Shown here: positions 8,254 through 15,139 of the stretch, in pieces
Layout: every line of letters starts with the position of its first letter
Numbering within the stretch: position 1 is the first letter of the stretch
Origin: an uncultured Bacteroidales bacterium
GTDB taxonomy: Bacteria > Bacteroidota > Bacteroidia > Bacteroidales > Paludibacteraceae
Direction of reading: 5' to 3'
DNA length: 36,805 bases
Assembly (NCBI GenBank): GCA_937911935.1
Contig: CALDQH010000108.1
Location: forward strand, 1 to 36,805
Position numbers and translations under genes: made by a program
Notes under the pieces: model-generated
Database searches by the model: none
What the model was told of the DNA's origin: nothing
Seen by the model: the letters and a program-made list of their open reading frames with translations, nothing else

Positions 8254-8369
8254 ATGAATTGAAAGTTGAAAATTGAAAGTTGAAAGTTACATAATTTTCA
8301 AATTTCAAGTTTCAGGTTTCGAATCGAAAATTTCAAATTTCAAATTTCAAATTTCAAATCGAAAAAATT
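8254..8369 (+). repeat. nqrE-nqrF spacer: phased heptamer array with strand switch
   Basis: About fifteen 7-nt units in one phase from 8260 to 8364. Left words are TGAAAGT, TGAAAAT, TGAAAGT, TGAAAGT; right words are TTTTCAA, ATTTCAA, GTTTCAG, GTTTCGA, ATCGAAA, then ATTTCAA four times and ATCGAAA. Left GAAAGTT/GAAAATT pairs with right AACTTTC-like and AATTTTC-like words. Longest of the series. Confidence 0.9.
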
Positions 8370-9656
8370 ATGTTATTAGAAATAAATACAATGGCTACGC
8401 TTACAAGTTTGGTGGTTTTCCTTGCAGTAATCATCTTGCTTGTTATCGTATTGCTTATCGCTAAACGCTACTTAGTAGCATCAGGTAATGTGAAAATTAC
8501 CCTCAACGGCGAAAAAGAAGTTGAAGCTGCAGCTGGTGGCTCTCTTCTCAATGCTATGGCCAATGCAGGCGTATTCTTGCCATCTGCTTGTGGTGGTAAA
8601 GGTTCTTGCGGTCAATGCCGTTGCCAAGTAACAGAAGGTGGTGGCGAAATCCTCCCTACTGAAACTGTTCACTTCTCTCGCAAACAAGTTAAAGACCACT
8701 GGCGTCTTGGTTGTCAAGTTAAAGTTAAGGGTGATATGGCTCTTAAAGTTGACGAATCAGTACTCGGTGTTAAAGAATGGGAATGCGAAGTTATCTCTAA
8801 CAAAAACGTCGCTACATTCATCAAAGAGTTCATCGTGGCATTGCCTCCAGGCGAACACATGGACTTTATCCCAGGTTCGTATGCTCAAATCAAAATCCCT
8901 AAATTCAAAATGGATTATGATAAAGACATCGACAAATCTCTCATCGGCGAAGGTTACCTCGATGCTTGGAAAAACTTCGGTCTCTTTGGCTTGAAATGCG
9001 AAAACACTGAAGAAACTATCCGTGCTTACTCTATGGCCAACTACCCTGCTGAGGGCGACCGTATCATGCTTACTGTACGTATCGCTACTCCTCCTTTCAA
9101 ACCAAAAGAACAAGGTGGTGGCTTTATGGATGTAATGCCTGGTATCGCTTCTTCTTATATCTTCACTCTCAAACCTGGTGATAAAGTTATTATGTCTGGT
9201 CCTTACGGCGACTTCCACCCTATCTTCGACTCTAAAGCTGAGATGATGTGGGTAGGTGGTGGTGCTGGTATGGCTCCTCTCCGTGCTCAAATCATGCACT
9301 TGACTAAGACATTGAAAACTACTGACCGCGAAATGCACTACTTCTATGGTGCACGTGCGCTCAACGAAGTATTCTATCTCGAAGACTTCTTGGCTATTGA
9401 GAAAGAGTTCCCTAATTTCCACTTCCACTTGGCGCTTGACCGTCCAGACCCCAAAGCCGATAAATTGGGTATTAAATATACAGCAGGTTTTATTGCACCT
9501 GTTATGGGCGATACCTACTTAAAACAACACGAAGAACCCGAAGAAATCGAATACTACCTATGCGGTCCTCCAATGATGGCAAAAACCGTGCTTGACTTGT
9601 TAGACAGCCTTGGCGTAGAAAAAGATATGATTCACTTCGACGACTTTGGCGGATAA
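8370..9656 (+). CDS. nqrF: Na+-NQR subunit F (NADH dehydrogenase subunit)
   Basis: Entry point of electrons: oxidises NADH through FAD and passes electrons to a 2Fe-2S cluster. One N-terminal transmembrane helix (about residues 11-32) is followed by a ferredoxin domain with Cys74, Cys80, Cys83 and Cys115 (CGGKGSCGQC...LGC). The FAD-binding RAYSMANYPAE motif comes next, then the NAD-binding module (GGGAGMAPLRAQI, YLCGPPMMAKTVLD) and the terminal HFDDFGG. I keep the start at 8370 because in the other spacers the start directly abuts the array; ATG 8391 (MATLTSLVVF) is a plausible alternative that loses seven residues. Last gene of the operon. Confidence 0.96.
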   Translation: MLLEINTMATLTSLVVFLAVIILLVIVLLIAKRYLVASGNVKITLNGEKEVEAAAGGSLLNAMANAGVFLPSACGGKGSCGQCRCQVTEGGGEILPTETVHFSRKQVKDHWRLGCQVKVKGDMALKVDESVLGVKEWECEVISNKNVATFIKEFIVALPPGEHMDFIPGSYAQIKIPKFKMDYDKDIDKSLIGEGYLDAWKNFGLFGLKCENTEETIRAYSMANYPAEGDRIMLTVRIATPPFKPKEQGGGFMDVMPGIASSYIFTLKPGDKVIMSGPYGDFHPIFDSKAEMMWVGGGAGMAPLRAQIMHLTKTLKTTDREMHYFYGARALNEVFYLEDFLAIEKEFPNFHFHLALDRPDPKADKLGIKYTAGFIAPVMGDTYLKQHEEPEEIEYYLCGPPMMAKTVLDLLDSLGVEKDMIHFDDFGG

Positions 9657-9663
9657 TCTAAAG

Positions 9664-9677
9664 CGCACTGCGGTGCG
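9664..9677 (+). repeat. Small hairpin just after nqrF
   Basis: CGCAC/GTGCG with a TGCG loop, eight bases after the nqrF stop. No T-run follows, so it is not a terminator by itself. Confidence 0.4.
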
Positions 9678-9686
9678 TATTAAAAA

Positions 9687-9718
9687 ATCGGCAAACCGAT
9701 AAATCGGTGAATCGATGC
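9687..9718. repeat. Octamer array abutting the nqr terminator
   Basis: Four 8-nt units: ATCGGCAA, ACCGATAA, ATCGGTGA, ATCGATGC. The complement reads ATTCACCG, the core also seen near 12868, 16814 and 21320. The first two units are inverted (ATCGG/CCGAT). The terminator stem begins within ten bases of the end of the array. Confidence 0.75.
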
Positions 9719-9763
9719 AAAAAAAGGAACGAAAGCAATTTCGTTCCTTTTTTGTTTTCTATA
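9710..9763. repeat. 54-bp direct repeat, left copy
   Basis: Bases 9710-9763 are identical to 10678-10731 and contain the full terminator hairpin. The two copies bracket the ORF6N gene with a period of 968 bp, as expected for a duplication or a cassette that entered at the terminator. Confidence 0.93.
9719..9753 (+). terminator. Intrinsic terminator of the nqr operon (copy 1)
   Basis: Stem GGAACGAAA (9726-9734) with TTTCGTTCC (9739-9747), GCAA loop, preceded by seven As and followed by six Ts. It lies inside a 54-bp sequence repeated exactly at 10678-10731. Confidence 0.92.
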
Positions 9764-9777
9764 CAGGCAAAAAATAT

Positions 9778-9785
9778 TACCTTTG
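9778..9785 (+). promoter_or_regulatory. Putative -7 box for the ORF6N gene
   Basis: TACCTTTG fits TAnnTTTG. The nearest TTTG upstream (9751-9754) is 23 nt away, longer than the usual 19-21, so the promoter is only moderately supported. It lies just inside the left direct repeat, within the putative cassette. Confidence 0.4.
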
Positions 9786-9849
9786 CATCGTCAGTTGCCA
9801 CACTACTAATAAGGTAACAGTAATAGTACATCTTAAATTTTTAATCTTT

Positions 9850-10494
9850 ATGGATAAAAAAAACTCACAAGGCAATGCAGTGTTGCCAATTCAAAGAAAT
9901 TTAGAAAAGAAAGAATCCGTATGTGTGAATAAGAAAATGACGATTCTTGACTTTAAACTATTAAGTAAAGTACAAGAATGCATCGTTTTAATTAGAGATG
10001 TTTATGTTATATCTGATGCTGACGTAGGTTCTTTATATGGAGTAGAGACCAAACGGATAAATGAGGCAGTTCGTAATAACCCAGACAAGTTTCCTAAGGA
10101 TTATATGTTTATGTTGACGAAGGAGGAAGTTGAATTTTTGCGGACGAAATTTTCGACCACAAAAATTTCTTCAAAGAGCAGATCATGCCCAAAAGTTTTT
10201 ACTGAGAAAGGATTGTATATGTTAGCAACTATCCTTAAAAGTAAGTCAGCATTAGAGGTAACTTTTGCAATAATAGAAACATTTACAAAGGTAAGATATT
10301 TAAAGCGTGAACTTGTTAAATTGCATAATGAAAAGGAGTCGGAAAACTCAAACTCTATGATTAAACGTTTTGGAGATACCTTGTCAGAACTTGTAATGCC
10401 AGAATTAGAAACCTCAGAGACAGAATCGACATTAGAATTAAATTTCTTTATAGGCAAGTTAAAGCATACGGTAAAAAAAATAAAAAAACATTAG
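9850..10494 (+). CDS. ORF6N-domain protein in a repeat-flanked cassette
   Basis: Likely DNA-binding protein of the ORF6N family, found in phage and bacterial accessory regions; function undefined. From the ATG at 9850 (MDKKNSQGNAVLPIQ) it has 214 residues. A longer frame opens at 9715, but that ATG lies in the terminator hairpin and is not credible. Residues about 42-130 match my recollection of ORF6N: CIVLIRDVYVISDADVGSLY, GVETKRINEAVRNNPDKFP, DYMFMLTKEEVEFLR, FTEKGLYMLATILKS. A helical, charged C-terminal part follows (about 150-214). It is enclosed by two identical 54-bp terminator copies and is AT-rich compared with nqr, both consistent with transfer. A start at the internal Met before TILDFKLL is possible. 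Confidence 0.75.
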   Translation: MDKKNSQGNAVLPIQRNLEKKESVCVNKKMTILDFKLLSKVQECIVLIRDVYVISDADVGSLYGVETKRINEAVRNNPDKFPKDYMFMLTKEEVEFLRTKFSTTKISSKSRSCPKVFTEKGLYMLATILKSKSALEVTFAIIETFTKVRYLKRELVKLHNEKESENSNSMIKRFGDTLSELVMPELETSETESTLELNFFIGKLKHTVKKIKKH

Positions 10495-10677
10495 ATTGAT
10501 AGCTTTATAGAAAATAATCTTTCTATTCAAGTCTATTCTGCCGGTACAACTGCCATGAATTAACCGCTGTTAATTTTCTTTCCAAAGTGCCTCTTCTTGT
10601 CAATTTGCAGGAAATCCCATGACCTTAATGTCTATGTTTGGATACAGGTTTAATAAGTCTATTATTTTAACAGATAA
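10495..10677. other. Non-coding end of the cassette with a 22-bp match to the BASS gene 3' end
   Basis: No intact gene. Bases 10545-10566 are identical to 11776-11797, which encode the C-terminal VNSWQLY of the transporter at 11757-12692. On the minus strand the copy reads VNSWQLYRQNRLE then stop, so it may be the decayed tail of a second transporter gene or a rearrangement scar. Confidence 0.45.
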
Positions 10678-10731
10678 AATCGATGCAAAAAAAGGAACGA
10701 AAGCAATTTCGTTCCTTTTTTGTTTTCTATA
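10678..10731. repeat. 54-bp direct repeat, right copy
   Basis: Exact copy of 9710-9763 including terminator stem and T-tract. It closes the 968-bp unit carrying the ORF6N gene. Confidence 0.93.
10687..10721 (+). terminator. Intrinsic terminator (copy 2)
   Basis: Same GGAACGAAA/TTTCGTTCC stem and T-tract as copy 1. It would terminate the ORF6N transcript, about 190 nt after its stop codon. Confidence 0.88.
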
Positions 10732-10746
10732 TCTCTTAGTAAGAGA
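10732..10746. repeat. Degenerate copy of the TCTCTT palindrome family
   Basis: TCTCTT-AGT-AAGAGA, 6-bp arms. It resembles the longer copies at 11081, 34492 and 34698 and stands directly next to the right 54-bp repeat. Confidence 0.5.
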
Positions 10747-10807
10747 GTGTTTTGCAAATATATGTTATTTTTTTGATAAATAGGTATTTTCTATTCTATT
10801 AAATTTT

Positions 10808-10990
10808 ACTTTTCTTTTGTTTTGACACAAAAGAAAGTAAACAAAGAAAAAGTCAAGGCTAAGCGCTTCGAGCGGTGTTTTTCTATCCAAAAGCTACAAA
10901 AACAGAACTCGCCTTTGGCTCAAACAGCAGTTTTTGTTTAACGCTTTTGTCGATAAAAAAACATATTCCCGCTCTCTCGCGCATGCCAGT
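10808..10990. repeat. Repeat-like element headed by an ACAAAAG hairpin
   Basis: An imperfect hairpin, ACTTTTCTTTTGT (10808-10820) with ACAAAAGAAAGT (10827-10838), is followed by AAAGTCAAGGCT and a stretch containing AACTCGCCTTTGGCTCAAAC. I remember similar strings as dispersed non-coding repeats in Bacteroidetes genomes, but this is memory and not a search. A weak plus-strand frame in it (10875-11123) has no coding features. Confidence 0.45.
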
Positions 10991-11080
10991 ATTTCTTCTG
11001 CAGAAACACTATCTTTTTTTACATTTTTTCTCTAAAAATACTTGTAAATATCTAATAATCTGCTGTTTATCTACATGTAA

Positions 11081-11113
11081 AATTCTATATCTCTTACTAA
11101 GAGATATAGAATT
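11081..11113. repeat. Perfect palindrome, 15-bp arms (TCTATATCTCTT family)
   Basis: AATTCTATATCTCTT (11081-11095), ACT, then its exact reverse complement (11099-11113). It lies 38 bp before the FISUMP gene. Related palindromes occur at 34492-34518 and 34698-34726 with different 3-nt loops (ACA, TGT). Confidence 0.85.
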
Positions 11114-11151
11114 AATTATTTGATTATCAATTATTAAAATAAATAGGTATT

Positions 11152-11760
11152 ATGAAGAATTTATGTAAACTTGTGTTCGTCTCTCTAATGGGAGTTTTTT
11201 TGGTAGCATGTGAGTCTAAAACAGAACCTAAAATGATGTACAAAGGTCAAGAATACGTTGATTTAGGTTTGTCTGTAATGTGGGCAAACTATAATGTTGG
11301 AACCACTGCCCCTGAGGAAACGTATGTAAAAGTGGAGGATATGACCTTAGAATACAATCGAGAGGGTAATTACGACAAATTAAAAGCTATTATGGATAGC
11401 AATTGGGAAGGAGATTGGAGATTGCCAAGTGCAGACGATATGCAAGAATTGGTTAAATTCTGTGATGTAACAATGACTATCAAGAACAGGGTTTACGGTT
11501 ATGAGTTTGTTAGTAAAATTAACGGTAATTCTATCTTTATGCCTTTGTGGCCAACGCCAGAGCCTTACCATCCATTAGATGCCCCACAAGCTCTATATCT
11601 TAATTCTGAAGTAGATTACGAAACATCAGAAACAGGAGAAGTTATTGTTTATCATGGTGGTATTGCATTTTCAGATGATCGTTATCATATATTCTATCCT
11701 GCTGATCCTTCATTTAAAGGAGGTCGTACGTTCGAGGCTCGTATGGTATTTAAACCTTAA
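11152..11760 (+). CDS. FISUMP-domain lipoprotein
   Basis: Predicted envelope lipoprotein, 202 residues, function unknown. Signal: MKNLCKLVFVSLMGVFLVAC with lipidation at Cys20. The mature part begins with the block typical of Fibrobacter-major-paralogous (FISUMP) domains: GQEYVDLGLSVMWANYNVG (about 34-52), then a WRLPSADDMQELV block near residue 90 and a NGNSIFMPL strand region. Usual FISUMP ends (WSS...RCV) are missing; the final third differs, so it is a divergent member. A paralogue lies at 23363-24121. The stop codon overlaps that of the convergent transporter gene (shared TTAA at 11757-11760). Confidence 0.75.
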   Translation: MKNLCKLVFVSLMGVFLVACESKTEPKMMYKGQEYVDLGLSVMWANYNVGTTAPEETYVKVEDMTLEYNREGNYDKLKAIMDSNWEGDWRLPSADDMQELVKFCDVTMTIKNRVYGYEFVSKINGNSIFMPLWPTPEPYHPLDAPQALYLNSEVDYETSETGEVIVYHGGIAFSDDRYHIFYPADPSFKGGRTFEARMVFKP

Positions 11761-12692
11761 GAATGTTGCTTCTTATACAACTGCCATGAATTAACCGTGT
11801 TGTGCCAGATGCTGTAAAAACCTCCGGCTACGGCACAAATGGGGTCCATAAAAGTGTAGGCAAGCCAAATGACAAATACAGTATTTTTTTGCCCTAAGGC
11901 TTGACCTGCACTGATACTATCGCCAAAAGACTTTCCTATTTTTCTACCAATGTAAAATTGCATCAAGCAGGCAGATGCCGTCACTACCATGATGCCCAAT
12001 AGGGTTGCTATGTCAATTTTGGTGTGTGCAAAGGCACGGCTTGCAGTTGCCATGGCAAGGGCAAGTGCCACCATCCAGAGGTAAAAAGCAAGGTCTTTAA
12101 CTTCTCTGATTTTATCGCGTAATTTGGGCAAAAACCGATTGGTTAGGCGTGCCAATATCAGTGGAATCATAAGTACAGGGCAAACTTGGGCTACAATGGC
12201 TCGAAAAGTTTCGCCAAAACCCACCTCACCTTGCATAAATAGCGGAATAAACACAGGAACGGTAAGAGCTACCGATATGTTAATTAAAATATTGTACATC
12301 AGCAGGGTAGCAGGATTCCCACCTAGTTTTTCTACAATTACTACCGATGCTGTTGCGGTTGGGCATATTAGGCATGCCAGTAGGCATTCTACCAAAATAA
12401 AACCGTTGGAGTGGGGTAGATAGCGCAGCAATAGCGATAGCAGTCCCATCATGCCTATCTGAAAAAGTAATAAAAATCCGTGCCATGGACGCAGACGCAA
12501 TTGACTAAAATCAATTTTGCAAAACGACAGATACAGCATACTAAAAATAAGTGCGGGCTGTACTATTTTTATGCCTGCGTTGATGTTGGTTTTTACCGCA
12601 TCCGGCAAATGCAATGCGTGTGCTATTAGGTATAGGCATATCCCCAGTAGCATGGTAAGCGGTAGTGACCAATTTTTTATAAACTGCTTCAT
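11757..12692 (-). CDS. BASS-family (bile acid:Na+ symporter-like) transporter
   Basis: Polytopic inner-membrane protein of 311 residues with about nine to ten hydrophobic segments, assigned to the BASS/SBF-like superfamily, whose members use sodium or proton gradients to move organic anions. Typical blocks are LLACLICPTATASVVIVEKLGGNPA (residues about 105-128), the SAGQALGQKNTVFVIWLAYTFMDP segment (about 260-282) and the terminal FYSIWHNTVNSWQLYKK. The substrate cannot be inferred. With a Na+-NQR nearby a sodium-coupled mechanism is plausible but unproven. It is convergent with, and overlaps by 4 bp, the FISUMP gene. A minus-strand TACCTTTG -7 box at 12717-12724 lies upstream. Confidence 0.8.
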   Translation of the reverse strand: MKQFIKNWSLPLTMLLGICLYLIAHALHLPDAVKTNINAGIKIVQPALIFSMLYLSFCKIDFSQLRLRPWHGFLLLFQIGMMGLLSLLLRYLPHSNGFILVECLLACLICPTATASVVIVEKLGGNPATLLMYNILINISVALTVPVFIPLFMQGEVGFGETFRAIVAQVCPVLMIPLILARLTNRFLPKLRDKIREVKDLAFYLWMVALALAMATASRAFAHTKIDIATLLGIMVVTASACLMQFYIGRKIGKSFGDSISAGQALGQKNTVFVIWLAYTFMDPICAVAGGFYSIWHNTVNSWQLYKKQHS

Positions 12693-12716
12693 CTTTTTCT
12701 CTTACTAAATTCCCCA

Positions 12717-12724
12717 CAAAGGTA
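12717..12724 (-). promoter_or_regulatory. -7 box for the transporter gene
   Basis: TACCTTTG on the minus strand, 24 nt before the ATG. The -33 position falls in the octamer array and shows no TTG. Confidence 0.5.
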
Positions 12725-12726
12725 CG

Positions 12727-12790
12727 ATTATTTGTTTAATCGTTTAATCGTTTATTTGTTTAATCGTTTAATCGTTTAGTCGATTACTCG
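12727..12790. repeat. Octamer array upstream of the transporter gene
   Basis: Eight consecutive 8-nt units: ATTATTTG, TTTAATCG, TTTAATCG, TTTATTTG, TTTAATCG, TTTAATCG, TTTAGTCG, ATTACTCG. It fills half of the 226-bp divergent spacer between the transporter and priA and overlaps the -33 region of the former. Confidence 0.88.
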
Positions 12791-12804
12791 GGCTTCGCCC
12801 TCAT

Positions 12805-12867
12805 GAAGTTTGGCTGCGGTTCGGCAATTAAAGTAAACTTTATTGCACTCACCTTGCACAAACTTTC
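12805..12867. repeat. Long imperfect palindrome in the divergent spacer
   Basis: GAAGTTTG (12805-12812) pairs with CAAACTTTC (12859-12867), and GCAATTAAAGT pairs with ACTTTATTGC around a 2-nt centre, each with a one-base bulge. The gap between arms contains CTGCGGTTCG and ACTCACCTT. It looks like a small repetitive element between two octamer arrays. Confidence 0.5.
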
Positions 12868-12895
12868 ACCGATTAGTCGATTAGTCGATTCATCA
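12864..12895. repeat. Octamer array upstream of priA
   Basis: TTTCACCG, ATTAGTCG, ATTAGTCG, ATTCATCA. It is closely related to the arrays at 16798-16837 and 21315-21354. Confidence 0.82.
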
Positions 12896-12903
12896 AAATT
12901 TAT

Positions 12904-12911
12904 TACCTTTG
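12904..12911 (+). promoter_or_regulatory. -7 box of priA, implying a leaderless mRNA
   Basis: TACCTTTG ends 7 nt before the priA ATG. Bacteroidetes transcripts start only a few bases after this box, so the mRNA would have almost no leader. No -33 TTG is seen. Confidence 0.5.
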
Positions 12912-12918
12912 TTTCGCT

Positions 12919-15138
12919 ATGTCCACTTCAACTCAATACGCCCATGTTATCCTGCCGCTTGCGTTAGATGGCTATACGTATGCCGTTCCAGAATCGCTGC
13001 AAGTGCAAGTAGGAAGCCTTGTGCTTGTGCCGTTGGGCAGGACAAGACAGTATTGGGGGGTAGTGAGTAGAATCGAAAGAGATGCTCCCAAGTCAATCTC
13101 CTACAAAAAGATCTTGCAAGTTGCCTATCATTCTCCTTTGGTTACTCCAAACCAATTGCAGCTTTGGCGTTGGATATCAACCTATTATGGTTGCTCTATA
13201 GGCGAAGTTTTTTGTGCGGCTATCCCAACGTTGTTGCAAAAAAATGAGTTCAAGCCTTTGCAAGTAACCTATGTTAAAAAAATAGGCGATGCCTCGCGCA
13301 TAAAGCGAGCACAGCAATTGGCTATTATAGAACGTTATCAGCAACTTGTGGACAATTCTTCGCTTCAAAAATCGGCAGATACATGTTCAAAAGAAGCATT
13401 GGTGCCTAAAAGCGAATTGATAGATGGCTTGTCTATATCTGCTTTTAATACGTTGATAAAGAACGAGATATTTACTTGTCGTCAGGTAGAAAGCTCTCGG
13501 CTTCCAGCCTTTGAGCAAACACAGCAGTGGCCTGTTTTAACTCCAGCGCAGCAAACGGCATATCAACAAATACAAGATGCTTTTGCCAAACATAACATGG
13601 TTCTTTTGCATGGCGTAACCTCCAGTGGAAAAACCGAAATATACCTAAATCACATCAAAGAGGTACTCGCGCAAGGTAAACAAGTGCTTTATTTGGTGCC
13701 CGAAATTGCTTTGACAGCTCAATTAGAGAATAGATTAGCAGCAGTTTTAGGCGATAAAATGGTCACCTATCATTCTGGGTTAACAGACAATCAGCGCGCA
13801 GAGATTTATCTTAACTTATTGCACAACAAACAGATACAAGTTGTTTTAGGAACACGCTCGTCTGTTTTTCTGCCTTTTACGCAATTAGGTTTGGTCATCA
13901 TAGACGAAGAGCACGAACCCTCTTACAAGCAATACGAGCCATCCCCTCGATACCATGCTAAAAATGTCGCGCTCATGATGGCGCAAATGGCAGGGATAAA
14001 AACCTTGTTGGGCTCTGCTACTCCATCCATCGAATCCTATTATTGGGCACAAAAACAAAAATACGGCTATGTGTCGCTTGTACAACGTTATAATGATGTA
14101 CAACTCCCTCAAGTACAAGTGGTTGATAGACAAGATGCTTTCCGTAAAAATCGCATGAAAGGCATGTTTACGTGGTTGTTGTACGAAAAAATGCAGCAGA
14201 CTCTGGCAAATGGAGAGCAGATAATTTTGTTTCAAAACAGGCGTGGTTTTTCATCGCAAGTGGAGTGCCCCGATTGCGGGTATGTGCCTAAATGTCGTCA
14301 TTGTGATGTTAGTTTGACCTACCATAAAAGTAAAAATAGGCTGCAGTGCCATTATTGTGGGTATTCTACTCCGGTCCCCACTCAGTGTCCTACTTGTGGT
14401 GGGTCGTCACTTAAAGACAAGGGATTTGGAACCGAAAAAGTAATAGAGGCTTTGTCACAATATTTCCCAGGCGTGAGTGCCGAGCGTTTGGATGTGGATG
14501 CTACCCACAACGGACAAGTTTATCGAGATATTATCGAACGATTTGCTACAGGAAAAACCCAAATATTGGTAGGAACTCAAATGGTAGCCAAGGGACTCGA
14601 TTTTGATAATGTAGGTTTGGTGGGAATTCTCAACGCCGATAATATGATGAGTTTCCCCGATTTTCGGTCGGCAGAGAGAGCCTATCAACTCATGGTGCAA
14701 GTTTCGGGCAGGGCTGGTCGTCGCGCCAAACAAGGTTTGGTCGTGTTGCAAACTTCGCAGACCGAACATTATCTAATGCCAGCCGTACTGAATCAGCAGT
14801 ACGAAGAATTTTATCAAAAGGAATTGCAGGAGCGATACGACTTTTTGTATCCACCTTTTGTCAAAATGATAGCCATACAGGTGCGTCATGTGCGTGCAGA
14901 TGTTGCTGCAAAAGTAGCAAATGTGTTAGCAAATACATTGCGAAGGCAATGGCAAGATGCCGTATTGGGTCCTACCGATGCCGCAGTAGGCAAACAACAC
15001 AATAAATACGTAAAACAATTGTTGATTAAGATAAAGGCATCGTCTCAACAAGTAAGAGAAAATGTCTTTTTGGAGGTCGAACGCATAAAAAAAGAATATT
15101 CATCGGTCGATATTGTGGTCGATGTGGATCCCATTTGA
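12919..15138 (+). CDS. priA: Primosomal protein N' (replication restart helicase PriA)
   Basis: Superfamily 2 DNA helicase that reloads the replisome at collapsed forks. 739 residues. An N-terminal 3' DNA-binding domain (about 1-105) starts YAHVILPLALDGYTYAVP. The helicase core has Walker A GVTSSGKTE near residues 232-240 and Walker B DEEH at 329-332. A zinc-binding module follows at about 450-500 with paired CxxC motifs (CPDCGY, CRHCD, CHYCGY, CPTCGG). Motif VI appears as QVSGRAGRRAKQG. All hallmark residues are present, so it should be an active helicase. The stop codon is one base from the start of the next gene. Its promoter -7 box lies so close to the ATG that the mRNA may be leaderless. 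Confidence 0.96.
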   Translation: MSTSTQYAHVILPLALDGYTYAVPESLQVQVGSLVLVPLGRTRQYWGVVSRIERDAPKSISYKKILQVAYHSPLVTPNQLQLWRWISTYYGCSIGEVFCAAIPTLLQKNEFKPLQVTYVKKIGDASRIKRAQQLAIIERYQQLVDNSSLQKSADTCSKEALVPKSELIDGLSISAFNTLIKNEIFTCRQVESSRLPAFEQTQQWPVLTPAQQTAYQQIQDAFAKHNMVLLHGVTSSGKTEIYLNHIKEVLAQGKQVLYLVPEIALTAQLENRLAAVLGDKMVTYHSGLTDNQRAEIYLNLLHNKQIQVVLGTRSSVFLPFTQLGLVIIDEEHEPSYKQYEPSPRYHAKNVALMMAQMAGIKTLLGSATPSIESYYWAQKQKYGYVSLVQRYNDVQLPQVQVVDRQDAFRKNRMKGMFTWLLYEKMQQTLANGEQIILFQNRRGFSSQVECPDCGYVPKCRHCDVSLTYHKSKNRLQCHYCGYSTPVPTQCPTCGGSSLKDKGFGTEKVIEALSQYFPGVSAERLDVDATHNGQVYRDIIERFATGKTQILVGTQMVAKGLDFDNVGLVGILNADNMMSFPDFRSAERAYQLMVQVSGRAGRRAKQGLVVLQTSQTEHYLMPAVLNQQYEEFYQKELQERYDFLYPPFVKMIAIQVRHVRADVAAKVANVLANTLRRQWQDAVLGPTDAAVGKQHNKYVKQLLIKIKASSQQVRENVFLEVERIKKEYSSVDIVVDVDPI

Positions 15139-15139
15139 T

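Noticed and set aside
8273..8464. Open frame in the nqrE-nqrF spacer
   Set aside because: It is made of the 7-nt repeat (repeated FKFQ/SNFKFQ peptides) and then nqrF in the wrong frame.
3343..9656. RNF complex instead of Na+-NQR
   Set aside because: NqrA is present, NqrF has the ferredoxin-FAD-NADH layout, and no RnfB/RnfC is found.
9715..9849. N-terminal extension of the ORF6N gene
   Set aside because: The ATG lies in the terminator hairpin and upstream of the likely promoter box.
10875..11123. 82-residue open frame upstream of the FISUMP gene
   Set aside because: Low-complexity, overlaps a repeat-like element and a palindrome; no start context or homology.
12727..12790. CRISPR array
   Set aside because: Repeat unit is only 8 bp with no spacers and no cas genes nearby; likewise the 7-nt arrays.
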